Positions 54,023-62,680 of a DNA stretch of 64,000 nt are shown piece by piece. The translations under genes and the position numbers were made by a program. The stretch comes from Bifidobacterium breve. Its GTDB lineage: Bacteria; Actinomycetota; Acidimicrobiia; Acidimicrobiales; Acidimicrobilacustridaceae. The DNA lies in assembly GCA_945862505.1 (NCBI GenBank), contig CAMAYJ010000002.1:1-64000 (forward strand), given 5' to 3'. Numbering within the stretch: the first letter of the stretch is position 1; each line of letters begins with the position of its first letter. A model generated the notes under the pieces. It was not told the origin of the DNA. It saw only the letters and a program-made list of their open reading frames with translations, and did no database searches.

Positions 54023-55300
54023 GTGCCTTCCTCCCCCATACCGAGCGAATCAGAGCTCGTCGGCGAAGCAAAAACGGGGGTGTTGGGCCGCGCCCCTTGG
54101 GTCGATGCAGCCGCACTCTGGACTGCTGTCTTTGCTGCGCTCTTTCTCGCAGTGTGGCTCGGTGCTCGTGGGCCGTTTGCGAGCTACGGCGGCGTAGCCC
54201 CTTATGCGGGTTCTGGAATGTTTGGCGGTTGGCTTCGGTTCGACGGCAATTGGTACACACAGATTGCAACCACCGGTTATTGGTATGCGGGCTCAGAAAG
54301 TCAGTCTGCAGTGGCGTTTTTCCCGGCCTATCCAGGGACATTGTGGGGGCTTCATTCCGTCACGACCCTGTCAGTGAAACTGCTCGGATCGTTGGTGACG
54401 ATCGTGTGCGGATTTGGTGCTGTCCTTGCCATTTTTTGTTGGTTCCGCGATCGAGTTCCCGATCGAGTTGCGCGTGTTTCACTCATCACGCTGTTGCTCT
54501 ATCCCTACGTCTTCTATCTCTTCGGCGCGGTGTACGGCGATGCACTTTTCTTATTTGCCGCAGTCGGAGCGTTTCTTCTTCTCGAGCGCGATCATACGAT
54601 CCTTGCGGGTCTCGCTGGCGCAGTGGCAACCGCAACCCGACCAGTTGGCATTGCGCTCATCGTCGGACTCGTTGCCGTTGCTCTTTGGCGCCGGCATGTG
54701 ATCGAATCGGGCGAATCTCGCTGGCGACCGCGCGTGATGTGGCGCCGACTGCGCCCTGCTGACGCTGGCGTGCTGCTTTCGCTGGGAGGTCTTGTCGGTT
54801 ACATGACCTATCTCGGCATTCGTTTTGGTCATCCACTGGCGTTCAATGAAGTGCAGCGCGCTCCGGGATGGGATCAGGGCTCAGGCCCAAGGACTTGGTT
54901 CAAGGTCACGTGGTTCCAGCAGATTAAAAATTTGCCGCGCTGGTCGTGGGATTGGTTTCAGAACGGCGACACCGTCACGTTTGAAAAAGTGCAATACGCC
55001 GTAACGGTGATTGTTCAGGGGCTCTTTGCTCTGGGCTTCCTCTTTCTGGCCTGGCAGGTCTGGAAGAAGTTCGGCTGGGGCTATGGCCTGTACTGCTTCT
55101 CTATGCTGGCGGTTGCCCTCGTGGGCACGAAAGATTTTCAGGGGACAGGCCGTTATCTGCTGGCTACATTCCCGTGTTTCCTTGTGCTCGGTGGGTTTTT
55201 GGCGGATCGTCGGGCACTGCGCTGGGGGTGGTGGTCGATCAGCGGAATTGTCCTACTGGTATGGGTCTTCGCATTTGGGCGTGGCTACTACGTAGCCTGA
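54023..55300 (+). CDS. PIG-V-like mannosyltransferase family protein
   Basis: 425-residue polytopic protein. The first extracytoplasmic loop motif RFDGNWYTQIATTGY is the conserved W/F-D-x-x-W-Y-x-x-I-A segment of GT-C PIG-V-type mannosyltransferases, which use polyprenyl-phosphate sugars. About ten hydrophobic helices with RPVGIALIVGL. Start GTG 54023. First gene of a compact plus-strand operon with a GT2, a ChbG-like deacetylase and a methyltransferase. Confidence 0.78.
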   Translation: MPSSPIPSESELVGEAKTGVLGRAPWVDAAALWTAVFAALFLAVWLGARGPFASYGGVAPYAGSGMFGGWLRFDGNWYTQIATTGYWYAGSESQSAVAFFPAYPGTLWGLHSVTTLSVKLLGSLVTIVCGFGAVLAIFCWFRDRVPDRVARVSLITLLLYPYVFYLFGAVYGDALFLFAAVGAFLLLERDHTILAGLAGAVATATRPVGIALIVGLVAVALWRRHVIESGESRWRPRVMWRRLRPADAGVLLSLGGLVGYMTYLGIRFGHPLAFNEVQRAPGWDQGSGPRTWFKVTWFQQIKNLPRWSWDWFQNGDTVTFEKVQYAVTVIVQGLFALGFLFLAWQVWKKFGWGYGLYCFSMLAVALVGTKDFQGTGRYLLATFPCFLVLGGFLADRRALRWGWWSISGIVLLVWVFAFGRGYYVA

Positions 55301-55304
55301 GGCC

Positions 55305-56087
55305 ATGGCGCATTTCGAGAGTCTCACGATTTTCTACCCAATGTGGAACGAAGAAGAGACGATCGAACGCGCCGTCGCGGCAGCGTTCGAAGCAGGCGAT
55401 GCGTTGATCGAAGCGGGAGAGATCGCTCGCTGTGATGTTCTCATCATCAACGACGCATCGACCGACGCAACCGGCAAGATCGCCGACGAGATGGCCGCGG
55501 CCGACGAGCGGATCTCAGTTGTTCATCACGAAATAAATAGAAAGCTTGGTGGCACGCTCAAGACGGGCTTCGAAAACGCCAAGGGCGAAATCGTGCTCTA
55601 TACCGATGCCGACCTCCCATTCGATATGGCGGAAGTGTCGAAGGCAGTTCGACTGCTTCGGATTTACGAAGCCGACATTGTGAGCGCGTACCGATTCGAT
55701 CGCACGGGTGAAGGTCCTCGTCGTCTCGCTTACAGCTACGTTTACAACCACTTGATTCAAACGATGTTCGGGTTACGCCTTCGTGACATGAATTTTGCTT
55801 TCAAACTCATGCGGCGCACACTGCTCGACAACGTCAAACTCCAGAGCGAGGGTTCGTTCATTGACGTTGAGTTACTTGCTCGTGCTCAGAAGCTCGGATT
55901 CAGCATCGTGCAATTCGGCGTCGATTACTTCCCACGCACACGCGGAATTTCAACGCTGTCTTCGAACTCGGTGATCCTCAAGATCCTTCGCGAGATGTAT
56001 GAACTGCGCAGCGAACTCCAATCGCTCGAACCATTACCGATCGAGGTGCGCCAACCCTGGAACTCAGGGGGCGGCGCGGCCTCGTGA
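55305..56087 (+). CDS. GT2 glycosyltransferase (polyprenyl-phosphate sugar synthase-like)
   Basis: 260 residues. N-terminal nucleotide-binding fold with YPMWNEEETIERAVAAAFEA, the metal motif YTDADLPFD and the acceptor-site motif QSEGSFIDVELL. No C-terminal membrane domain. Resembles the DPM1/Ppm1 family that transfers mannose or glucose to polyprenyl phosphate. Starts 4 bases after the first gene; the start of the next overlaps by 4. Confidence 0.82.
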   Translation: MAHFESLTIFYPMWNEEETIERAVAAAFEAGDALIEAGEIARCDVLIINDASTDATGKIADEMAAADERISVVHHEINRKLGGTLKTGFENAKGEIVLYTDADLPFDMAEVSKAVRLLRIYEADIVSAYRFDRTGEGPRRLAYSYVYNHLIQTMFGLRLRDMNFAFKLMRRTLLDNVKLQSEGSFIDVELLARAQKLGFSIVQFGVDYFPRTRGISTLSSNSVILKILREMYELRSELQSLEPLPIEVRQPWNSGGGAAS

Positions 56088-56944
56088 AGTCGTCAAACGA
56101 CGAAGCACCCATTCTGATTGTTTCTGCTGATGACTTCGGCCTCACGGCACGAGTCTCTCAAGGGATCATTGAGGCTCATGAACGTGGAGTCGTGACGTCA
56201 ACGTCAGTCATCGCTGTAGCGCCAGCATTTAGGTCTTCGGCGAAGCAATTGCGCGATGTCTCAAGTCTTGGAGTGGGTGCCCATTTCACTGCAGTCGGTG
56301 AGGATCCTCCGCTTCTGTCGGCTCGCGAAGTTCCTTCGCTGGTCGACAAACGAGGAAATTTCTGGCCAACCTGGAAAGCATTTTTGCCTCGTGCTGCTGC
56401 TCGTCGAATCGATCCCGATGATCTCCGTCGAGAGTTTGCTGCTCAACTTGAAGCCATCTCTGGCGAGGGCCTTGTTGTCGATCATTTTGATACGCATCAA
56501 CACATTCATCTCTGGCCATCTGTGAGTCGAGTGCTACTTGATCTTGGTGATGTGAATGGCGTTCATGCCATGCGTGTGACGCGGTCGAATGCGCGCGGTC
56601 CGGTGGGTGTTGTGGTCCGACGTCTTGCGCGTCAACTCGAGGCGCAGTTGCGTGAACGGCACTGGGCCTGGACAGGAGCGGCGACAGGTCTTGATGAAGC
56701 TGGATCACTCGGCACCACGGAAATGGTTCAAGCGATTCACCTCTTGGCTGCTTCAGGTGCGACAAGTGTGGAAATTGGAAGTCATCCCGGATTACCAGAT
56801 GACCCCGAACGCGATCGCTACCGATGGAACTACAACTGGGATCTCGAGTTCACTGCGTTGTGTTCGGACACCGTGCGCTCGGCGATTGAAGACTCGGGCT
56901 TTCGACTCGGGACTTTCGCTGATCTTCCTAGGTGGGGAATGTGA
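56084..56944 (+). CDS. ChbG/HpnK/YdjC-family carbohydrate deacetylase
   Basis: 286 residues, with GTG start overlapping the GT2 stop by 4 bases. The metal-site signature is SADDFGLT (D16, D17), with FDTHQHIHLWP and IGSHPGLPDD as further metal/active-site histidines. The family removes acetyl from diacetyl-chitobiose or related glycans and HpnK acts in hopanoid glycosides. In this operon it may deacetylate a polyprenyl-linked N-acetyl sugar (inference). Confidence 0.85.
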   Translation: MKSSNDEAPILIVSADDFGLTARVSQGIIEAHERGVVTSTSVIAVAPAFRSSAKQLRDVSSLGVGAHFTAVGEDPPLLSAREVPSLVDKRGNFWPTWKAFLPRAAARRIDPDDLRREFAAQLEAISGEGLVVDHFDTHQHIHLWPSVSRVLLDLGDVNGVHAMRVTRSNARGPVGVVVRRLARQLEAQLRERHWAWTGAATGLDEAGSLGTTEMVQAIHLLAASGATSVEIGSHPGLPDDPERDRYRWNYNWDLEFTALCSDTVRSAIEDSGFRLGTFADLPRWGM

Positions 56945-57624
56945 GGCCACCTCGTTCGGTGGCAGCGAAACGAACGCTTGCACTGTGGCGAGATTTACCC
57001 CGGTCTGCGCGCCTTCATACAAACATTCGATGGAGGACAGCCCCTTTCGAGGCACTTGAAGTTCAGGTGCCGCGTTCAGGAAACATTCTCGAAGTCGGTT
57101 GTGGTCACGGAGTTTTCACGACGTTCCTCGCCGTTTCCTCTCCAGACCGCAGCGTCGTAGGTATTGACATCGATGGAGAAAAGATCGCGCTCGCTAAGCA
57201 GTCGGTTCTCGGCCTTCGCAATGGTGAAGCAAACCTTTCGTTTGAACACCGAGCATCTGGCGATGTGCCGCTCATTGATGGCGGTTGGGATGCGATTGTT
57301 TTCGCCGATGTGCTTTACCTTTTACCGGTCGAAGCACGAACAGCGCTGCTCGCCGAATGCGTTGAAGCGCTCTCGCCTTATGGACTTTTGGTCGTGAAGG
57401 AAGTCGACACTTCGCCGAAGTTCAAGGCACAGATGGCGCAGTTCCAAGAGTTCCTTGCAACAAAAGTGCTGCGAATCACCCACGGCAATGCATTGAACTT
57501 TCCTTCTGCTGTTGAACTCGAAGCGATTATGACGTCTGACGGACTCGAAACGAAGATGTCGCGCCTTGATAAGGGCTACTTCCATCCGCATTGTGTGGTC
57601 ATAGGCCGAAAAAGACAGGCGTGA
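56941..57624 (+). CDS. Class I SAM-dependent methyltransferase
   Basis: 227 residues, GTG 56941 overlapping the previous stop (GTGA). Motif I is ILEVGCGHGVFTTFL; motif II contains VVGIDIDGEKI; later WDAIVFADVLYLL. The substrate is unknown; location in a glycan operon suggests methylation of a sugar or lipid. The gene ends 3 bases from the convergent metallopeptidase stop. Confidence 0.83.
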   Translation: MRPPRSVAAKRTLALWRDLPRSARLHTNIRWRTAPFEALEVQVPRSGNILEVGCGHGVFTTFLAVSSPDRSVVGIDIDGEKIALAKQSVLGLRNGEANLSFEHRASGDVPLIDGGWDAIVFADVLYLLPVEARTALLAECVEALSPYGLLVVKEVDTSPKFKAQMAQFQEFLATKVLRITHGNALNFPSAVELEAIMTSDGLETKMSRLDKGYFHPHCVVIGRKRQA

Positions 57625-57627
57625 GCT

Positions 57628-58194
57628 CTAAAACAGCGTGAGGGGCGAATCGGTTTCTTCTTCCGGTTGCGGTGCTTCTCCGTCGACATCTTGAGCAATT
57701 CCGGTTTCGCCAAAAGAAATGGCCATGAGAAAGCCGCGCGCGCGTTCTGCGAGTGGGTACTCAGCAACGAGTGCGTTGAACGCGGGAGAGTGGTTCGCTT
57801 CAACAAGATGAGCGAGTTCGTGGACGATGACGTAATCCAGAACCCATGGCGGATACGCCGCTAGCCGGTTCGAGATTCGAATTTGACCATTCGTCGTCGT
57901 ACACGATCCCCACTGACTTCGCTGATCGGCCCACTCCACTGACGTGGCTTTGGGAAGTGAGAATCGTTTTGACAGGCGCAGCGCGCGTGATTCGAGATCG
58001 ACAGTCTCGGATCGAAAGCGGCGTTCGAGACGAGTGACGAGGTAATGAACATGCTCATTGAGTTCGCGCTCGGACATAGAAGCGGGTGCTTGGACGCGAA
58101 TGACACCGTCGACGATGGTGGCCTGCACCGTCTTTCGACGACGCCGCGACCTAACAATCTCTACTGGGAGCGAGGAACGTTGGGGCTCGGTCAT
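57628..58194 (-). CDS. YgjP-like metal-dependent peptidase
   Basis: 188 residues from ATG 58194, 8 bases after the histidine phosphatase stop. Zinc motif HELAH (H125, E126, H129) with a third His in EANHSPAF (H135); upstream WGSCTTTNGQIRISNRL is the YgjP/DUF45 landmark. Soluble, likely cytoplasmic. Substrate unknown. Confidence 0.85.
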   Translation of the reverse strand: MTEPQRSSLPVEIVRSRRRRKTVQATIVDGVIRVQAPASMSERELNEHVHYLVTRLERRFRSETVDLESRALRLSKRFSLPKATSVEWADQRSQWGSCTTTNGQIRISNRLAAYPPWVLDYVIVHELAHLVEANHSPAFNALVAEYPLAERARGFLMAISFGETGIAQDVDGEAPQPEEETDSPLTLF

Positions 58195-58202
58195 CGGATC
58201 AT

Positions 58203-58814
58203 TCAAATCTGATCGGGAATGGTGATTTCATCGTCCTCGACGAGAACCACGCGTTCGCCGATTTCGAGGCGGTCGCCATGGTGGACAAACACGCGTCCGC
58301 CGAGGTTCGGCATGCGTTGCCATTGTTCAGAATGTTGGACCTCAAGAGTGCCGATCACGCCACCGTGTGTGAGCACGAGGACATCGGCGCCTTCGTACTC
58401 GGTGTGGATACGGTCGAGTGCTGCGCGGGTGCGAACAAGCAATTCATCGTGCAGTTCGTAGCCAGGAGGCCATTTGTCGTGGCCGAGGTATCCCGGCCAC
58501 TCGGTGTCGATCTCGGCGCGGGTCAGGCCTTCCCACTCGCCAGCATCGCGTTCCATGAGATCGGGATCGATCACGATGGGACCGACGCCAATTTGAGAAC
58601 TAATGATTTGTGCCGTTTCAAACGCGCGAACGAGCGGTGAGGCAACGATGACGTCGACCGAGCCGATTCGCTGTGCGGCATGGAATGCCTGCTGTCGGCC
58701 GAAGTCGGTGAGTTCGGGGTCGGCCTTTCCCTGCCAACGGCCTACGGCGTTCCATTCGGACTGTCCGTGGCGGACGAGTAGGAGGCGGGTCACGGCGTGA
58801 CGGTACCCGACCAT
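58203..58814 (-). CDS. Histidine phosphatase (phosphoglycerate mutase family)
   Basis: 203 residues. RHG motif LLLVRHGQSEWN (R15, H16), later SPLVRAFETA, the acid residue E in DLMERDAGEWEGL and the second histidine in VLTHGGVIG. Branches to phosphoglycerate mutase, GpgP or cofactor-independent phosphatases and cannot be separated. In mycobacteria a gpm gene lies near mshA. ATG 58814 used; GTG 58793 would start nearer the RHG motif. Confidence 0.87.
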   Translation of the reverse strand: MVGYRHAVTRLLLVRHGQSEWNAVGRWQGKADPELTDFGRQQAFHAAQRIGSVDVIVASPLVRAFETAQIISSQIGVGPIVIDPDLMERDAGEWEGLTRAEIDTEWPGYLGHDKWPPGYELHDELLVRTRAALDRIHTEYEGADVLVLTHGGVIGTLEVQHSEQWQRMPNLGGRVFVHHGDRLEIGERVVLVEDDEITIPDQI

Positions 58815-58853
58815 CGAGACCGAGGTGAGTCGGTGACCACGTAACCTTTGTTC

Positions 58854-59096
58854 GTGGCTTCTCTTCGTCTGTTCGCTTCGGCCCGGGAAGTGGCCGGCAC
58901 AAGCCGAGATGAGATTCCGGGGTCAACCGTCGACGAAGTTCTTGGCGAGGCGGCCCGACGTTACGGACCTGCGTTTGCCGAGGTCGTGGCAACGAGTCGT
59001 GTGTGGTGCAATGGCGAGCCCGTCACTGGCGACGCTGCCGTCACTGACGCCGATGAAATTGCAGTGCTTCCGCCTGTTTCTGGTGGGTACTCGTGA
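58854..59096 (+). CDS. MoaD/ThiS-like ubiquitin-fold protein with GGYS tail
   Basis: 80 residues from GTG 58854. Beta-grasp fold of the MoaD/ThiS family: SLRLFASAREVAG, DEVLGEAARRYG, VWCNGEPV and ADEIAVLPPVSGG. Activated members end in GlyGly; here Gly77-Gly78 is followed by Tyr-Ser, which would block adenylation unless trimmed. The next gene overlaps by 4 bases. No MoaE, MoeB or JAMM protease gene adjoins. A sulfur-carrier function is inferred from fold only. Confidence 0.78.
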   Translation: MASLRLFASAREVAGTSRDEIPGSTVDEVLGEAARRYGPAFAEVVATSRVWCNGEPVTGDAAVTDADEIAVLPPVSGGYS

Positions 59097-59863
59097 GTGG
59101 CACCAAAGCCAATTCCACGATTGTTCGTCGACTCGTCTATCTCCCGAAGCCAGACGGCCCACACGCGCGGTTAGGTGTGTTGTGGTTCATCGCGGCATGC
59201 GCGGCTTGCGCCTTGGGAACGATTGCAGTTGCCGTGCTCTTTTCGGTGCTTGCAGCAGTGGCGGCAATGCAAACTGTTCGCGCATGGGTTGATGCCGGGC
59301 GAAAATCCAATCCAATCGTTAGCGGTGTTGCTGCCGCAGTCGTTCCGATTGCCGCACTCGCTGGCTCCATTGGATTTGGAGCTGGTCTTATGGTTGCGAC
59401 AACAGTTGTTGTTGTCAGTGGCGTTCTTCGGAGCAATGTTCTTGTTGGACTCAGGTCGACGATTCTTCCTGCGCTTGCTGCTGGCTCGGTCGTACTCACC
59501 GGACGTACCAATATGGGTGCGCTTGTCGTTCTGCTGATCCTCATCAGTGCCTATGAAACGGGCGACTATCTCATGGGTTCGGAAGCGGAAAGCATTTTCG
59601 AAGGTCCATTGTCGGGAATCGCAGCGGTGATGGTTGTGACCTTTGCTGAAGCGGTGTTCCAAATTGGGCCATTTGAGACTCGTGCCGGTTGGGTGTTTGG
59701 CGCTCTTGTAGCGGTACTTGCTCCCCTCGGTGCGTTGTTGGCTTCGGTATTGGCCCCAACCTCAGAGTCCGCCGGTCCAGCCCTTCGACGGCTTGATGTG
59801 TGGCTGGTCGTTGCCCCGGTGTGGTGTTGGATGCTGACCAACTATCTCTCTCGTATCGGCTGA
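59093..59863 (+). CDS. Multi-pass membrane protein, possible remote CdsA relative
   Basis: 256 residues from GTG 59093 (4-base overlap with the MoaD-like gene). About seven helices. SAYETGDYLMGSEAESIFEGP and later PALRRLDVWLVVAPV loosely resemble the CdsA-type DTGAYFxGR and DRLDSLLFVAP motifs, but the canonical GDxxxSxxKR catalytic block is not seen. I do not recognise the protein with confidence. Confidence 0.6.
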   Translation: MSGTKANSTIVRRLVYLPKPDGPHARLGVLWFIAACAACALGTIAVAVLFSVLAAVAAMQTVRAWVDAGRKSNPIVSGVAAAVVPIAALAGSIGFGAGLMVATTVVVVSGVLRSNVLVGLRSTILPALAAGSVVLTGRTNMGALVVLLILISAYETGDYLMGSEAESIFEGPLSGIAAVMVVTFAEAVFQIGPFETRAGWVFGALVAVLAPLGALLASVLAPTSESAGPALRRLDVWLVVAPVWCWMLTNYLSRIG

Positions 59864-59967
59864 CGCCGCCAGCGGATACGAGGTTTGCCGCCCGAGATCG
59901 CAGTTTTGGAGCGGATCGAACCTCCGAAGGGTTTCTGGGGGCTCTCTCCCCGTAGCGTGTAGGGGTC

Positions 59968-61185
59968 ATGCAATCCCTAGCGGTACTTTCGCTTCACACC
60001 TCCCCCCTTGCGCAACCTGGCAGTGGCGATTCGGGCGGGATGAATGTGTACGTGCGCGAACTCGTCGGCGCGCTCGCACAAGCTGGCGTTCGAACCGAGG
60101 TCTACACGAGGCGTTCGGCCGAGGATCAACCCGATTTCGTTGATGTTGAGCCGGGCTTCCGGGTTGTGCATATCGATGCTGGCCGGCTTGACCTTGCGAA
60201 GGAAGACCTTCCTGAGGTTCTTGACGAGTTCGGCGATGGGGTTGCTCGGCACTTGCGCCGGGCCGATGGACCCGACGCGATCCATGCCAACTATTGGTTG
60301 TCGGGCGTGGTCGGTCATCGCCTCAAGCACGAGCTGTCGTTGCCGCTGGTCTCGACGTTTCACACCCTTGCCCGCGTCAAAGCTGAAACTGGCGATGCCG
60401 AACCAGAGCGTCGAATTCAGGCCGAGACCGAAGTCATTGCGTGTTCCGATGCGATCCTCGCCAACTGTGCGGCGGAAGTGACGCAACTCGTTGAGTTGTA
60501 CGGAGCTGACCCAACCCGAATCGAAATAGTTCCGCCTGGCGTTGATCATGCGTTCTTCTCCGCTGGGGATCGTCGCGGCGCGCGCCTTGCACTCGGCCTT
60601 GGCGATCACCCGGTGTTGTTGTTCGCTGGGCGTATTCAGCCACTCAAGGGTCTGACTATCGCGATAGCGGCATTGGCTGAGTTGTCCGAATCGCATCCCG
60701 ATGCGTTGTTGTTAGTCGTGGGCGGAGCGAGCGGCGCCGAAGGCCGCGCTGAACTCGACGCCGCAACGTCGTTGGTCGATGCGCTTGGTCTGACTGGGCG
60801 TGTCCGATTTGTTCCACCTCAGCCTCATCATCTTCTTTCCACCTACTACCGCGCTGCCGATGTGTGCATTGTTCCGAGTCGTTCTGAATCCTTTGGGCTC
60901 GTCGCACTTGAAGCTGCCGCTTGTGGAACACCGGTAGTCGCCGCTGCTGTCGGTGGTTTGTTAACGCTGGTCGATGACGGAGTCACTGGCTTCCTGATCG
61001 ATAACCGTGACCCTCGCGAGTATGCCGAGGCGATCGGGACCATTCTCGATACGCCGTCATTCGCAGAATCGATTGCTGCAGCCGCCGCCGAAAGTGCGTC
61101 GCACTACACATGGTCGACAACGGCGGCCCGTCTGCGCCGTTTGTATGCCGATCTCACCTCTCGCGCACTAGTGGAATGCCGATAA
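59968..61185 (+). CDS. mshA: D-inositol-3-phosphate glycosyltransferase MshA-type
   Basis: First committed enzyme of mycothiol synthesis, transferring GlcNAc from UDP-GlcNAc to inositol phosphate; 405 residues, GT4. Diagnostic start region LSLHTSPLAQPGSGDSGGMN, donor loops RIQPLKG and PSRSESFGLVALEAAACG. Actinobacterial thiol hallmark. A YbjN protein follows 3 bases later, as after mshA in mycobacteria. Alternatives are other GT4 enzymes with the same N-terminal pattern. Confidence 0.88.
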   Translation: MQSLAVLSLHTSPLAQPGSGDSGGMNVYVRELVGALAQAGVRTEVYTRRSAEDQPDFVDVEPGFRVVHIDAGRLDLAKEDLPEVLDEFGDGVARHLRRADGPDAIHANYWLSGVVGHRLKHELSLPLVSTFHTLARVKAETGDAEPERRIQAETEVIACSDAILANCAAEVTQLVELYGADPTRIEIVPPGVDHAFFSAGDRRGARLALGLGDHPVLLFAGRIQPLKGLTIAIAALAELSESHPDALLLVVGGASGAEGRAELDAATSLVDALGLTGRVRFVPPQPHHLLSTYYRAADVCIVPSRSESFGLVALEAAACGTPVVAAAVGGLLTLVDDGVTGFLIDNRDPREYAEAIGTILDTPSFAESIAAAAAESASHYTWSTTAARLRRLYADLTSRALVECR

Positions 61186-61188
61186 CCC

Positions 61189-61656
61189 ATGGCCGATGAC
61201 ATCGCTGACGAACAGCAACTTGATCTGATCGAGATCCAAATCAGCGAGTGGTTGGCAAATGAACTTGCCACGAATCCGATAGTTGCAGCAGTTGAACGCG
61301 GTGAGCCTTCGGAACGTCGTTGGTATATCCGAGTTCTTGGTGAGAGCAAAGACATCTTCACGATTTGGTTCACGTTGCGTCAGAGAACCCTGCACTACGA
61401 GACCTACGTAATGCCAGCACCCGACGAGAATCACGCACAGTTTTTCGAGCATCTTCTCCGGCGAAACCGAAAAGTAAACGGGATGTCATTCTGCATTGGT
61501 GAAGAAGACGCAGTCTTCCTCGCTGGCTCACTACCGGTTCATGTAATTGACAACGGGGAACTCGACCGAATCCTCGGTTCGATCTACACCTATGTCGAGC
61601 AGTTCTTCTTGCCGGCGTTGCGCATCGGATTCGCCACGCGTTTTGCTACGAACTAG
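61189..61656 (+). CDS. YbjN-domain protein
   Basis: 155 residues, ATG 61189. YbjN/type-III-chaperone-like fold: RRWYIRVLGESKDIFTIWFTL, HYETYVMPAP and FEHLLRRNRKVNGMSFCIGEED. Linked to mshA in mycobacterial genomes as well (Rv0487-like), so a functional link is conserved. Function unknown. Confidence 0.85.
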   Translation: MADDIADEQQLDLIEIQISEWLANELATNPIVAAVERGEPSERRWYIRVLGESKDIFTIWFTLRQRTLHYETYVMPAPDENHAQFFEHLLRRNRKVNGMSFCIGEEDAVFLAGSLPVHVIDNGELDRILGSIYTYVEQFFLPALRIGFATRFATN

Positions 61657-61856
61657 TGGCGATAGGCGCGGGCGAATCGCTCGTTTGGCCCATGCGCCGC
61701 TGAACCGTCGGCTCGTACTGTCACGGTCGTCCGGGTGGCGCGAACCGCTGCATTCATCGGGGAAGTGGGTGTGTCGGATCGACCACCCGGACAACGATCC
61801 AATGGCGAGTGTGAATCGGTAGAGGCCGACTTGCGCCGATTGGGTAGCGTCTGACC

Positions 61857-62648
61857 ATGATCCGACTTCAAATTGTTGGTGGCGGTCGCATGGGAGAAGC
61901 CCTTCTCGGGGGACTCCTCGATGCTCGTTGGGCCGAACCAAGTGAACTCGCAGTTGTCGAACGCGTCGCCGATCGGCGCGCCGAACTGACACGACTTTTC
62001 CCCGGCGTTGTTGTGAGCGATTCGCTCGTCGAGGCTGACGGCGCGGTCATCGCCGTGAAACCCGGTGATGTCGCCGACACCTGTCGGGTATTGGCGGAAG
62101 CGGGTGCAAAACGCGTGTTGTCGATCGCCGCAGGCGTCACAACCACCTCATTGCAGAAATCACTTGGCGATGGCATCGCAGTGGTGCGGGCCATGCCGAA
62201 CACTCCTGCAGTCGTTCGTTCCGGAGCTGCAGCGATTGCTCCGGGCTCTTCGGCCAATGACGCCGATCTCGATTGGGCAGCATCGGTCCTCGAGGCAGTC
62301 GGTGTTGTAGTTCGTGTGTCCGAAGACAAACTCGATGCGGTCACTGGCCTTTCCGGTTCAGGTCCGGCGTATGTCTTTGTTATGGCCGAAAGCATGATCG
62401 AAGCTGGTGTGCTTGTTGGGCTTCCTCGAGATGTCGCCGAAGTGCTTGCGGTGCAGACACTCTTGGGTTCGGCCAGCCTCCTTGAATCAAGCGCTGAAGC
62501 AGCCGCAACCCTGCGGGCGCAGGTCACCTCACCGGGGGGAACGACTGCTGCTGGCCTCCGTGCCCTCGAATCAGGTGGATTCCGTTCCGCGGTGCTCGAT
62601 GCCGTTGCTGCAGCAACCGAACGTTCTCGTGAACTCGGTCTGGACTGA
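61857..62648 (+). CDS. proC: Pyrroline-5-carboxylate reductase
   Basis: Final step of proline synthesis; 263 residues. Rossmann motif LQIVGGGRMGEALLGGLL, VVRAMPNTPA, and C-terminal DAVTGLSGSGPAYVF and TSPGGTTAAGL. ATG 61857. Monocistronic or leading the following gene (32 bases). The preceding 200 bases hold only a weak 45-codon frame. Confidence 0.95.
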   Translation: MIRLQIVGGGRMGEALLGGLLDARWAEPSELAVVERVADRRAELTRLFPGVVVSDSLVEADGAVIAVKPGDVADTCRVLAEAGAKRVLSIAAGVTTTSLQKSLGDGIAVVRAMPNTPAVVRSGAAAIAPGSSANDADLDWAASVLEAVGVVVRVSEDKLDAVTGLSGSGPAYVFVMAESMIEAGVLVGLPRDVAEVLAVQTLLGSASLLESSAEAAATLRAQVTSPGGTTAAGLRALESGGFRSAVLDAVAAATERSRELGLD

Positions 62649-62680
62649 CGTCGCCGACCTGCCGGTAACGTAACCGTTCC

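Noticed and set aside
61685..61822. Possible 45-codon plus-strand gene before proC (start TTG)
   Set aside because: No ribosome site, rare start codon, and no recognisable domain; only a phrase like WVCRIDHPDNDP looks protein-like.
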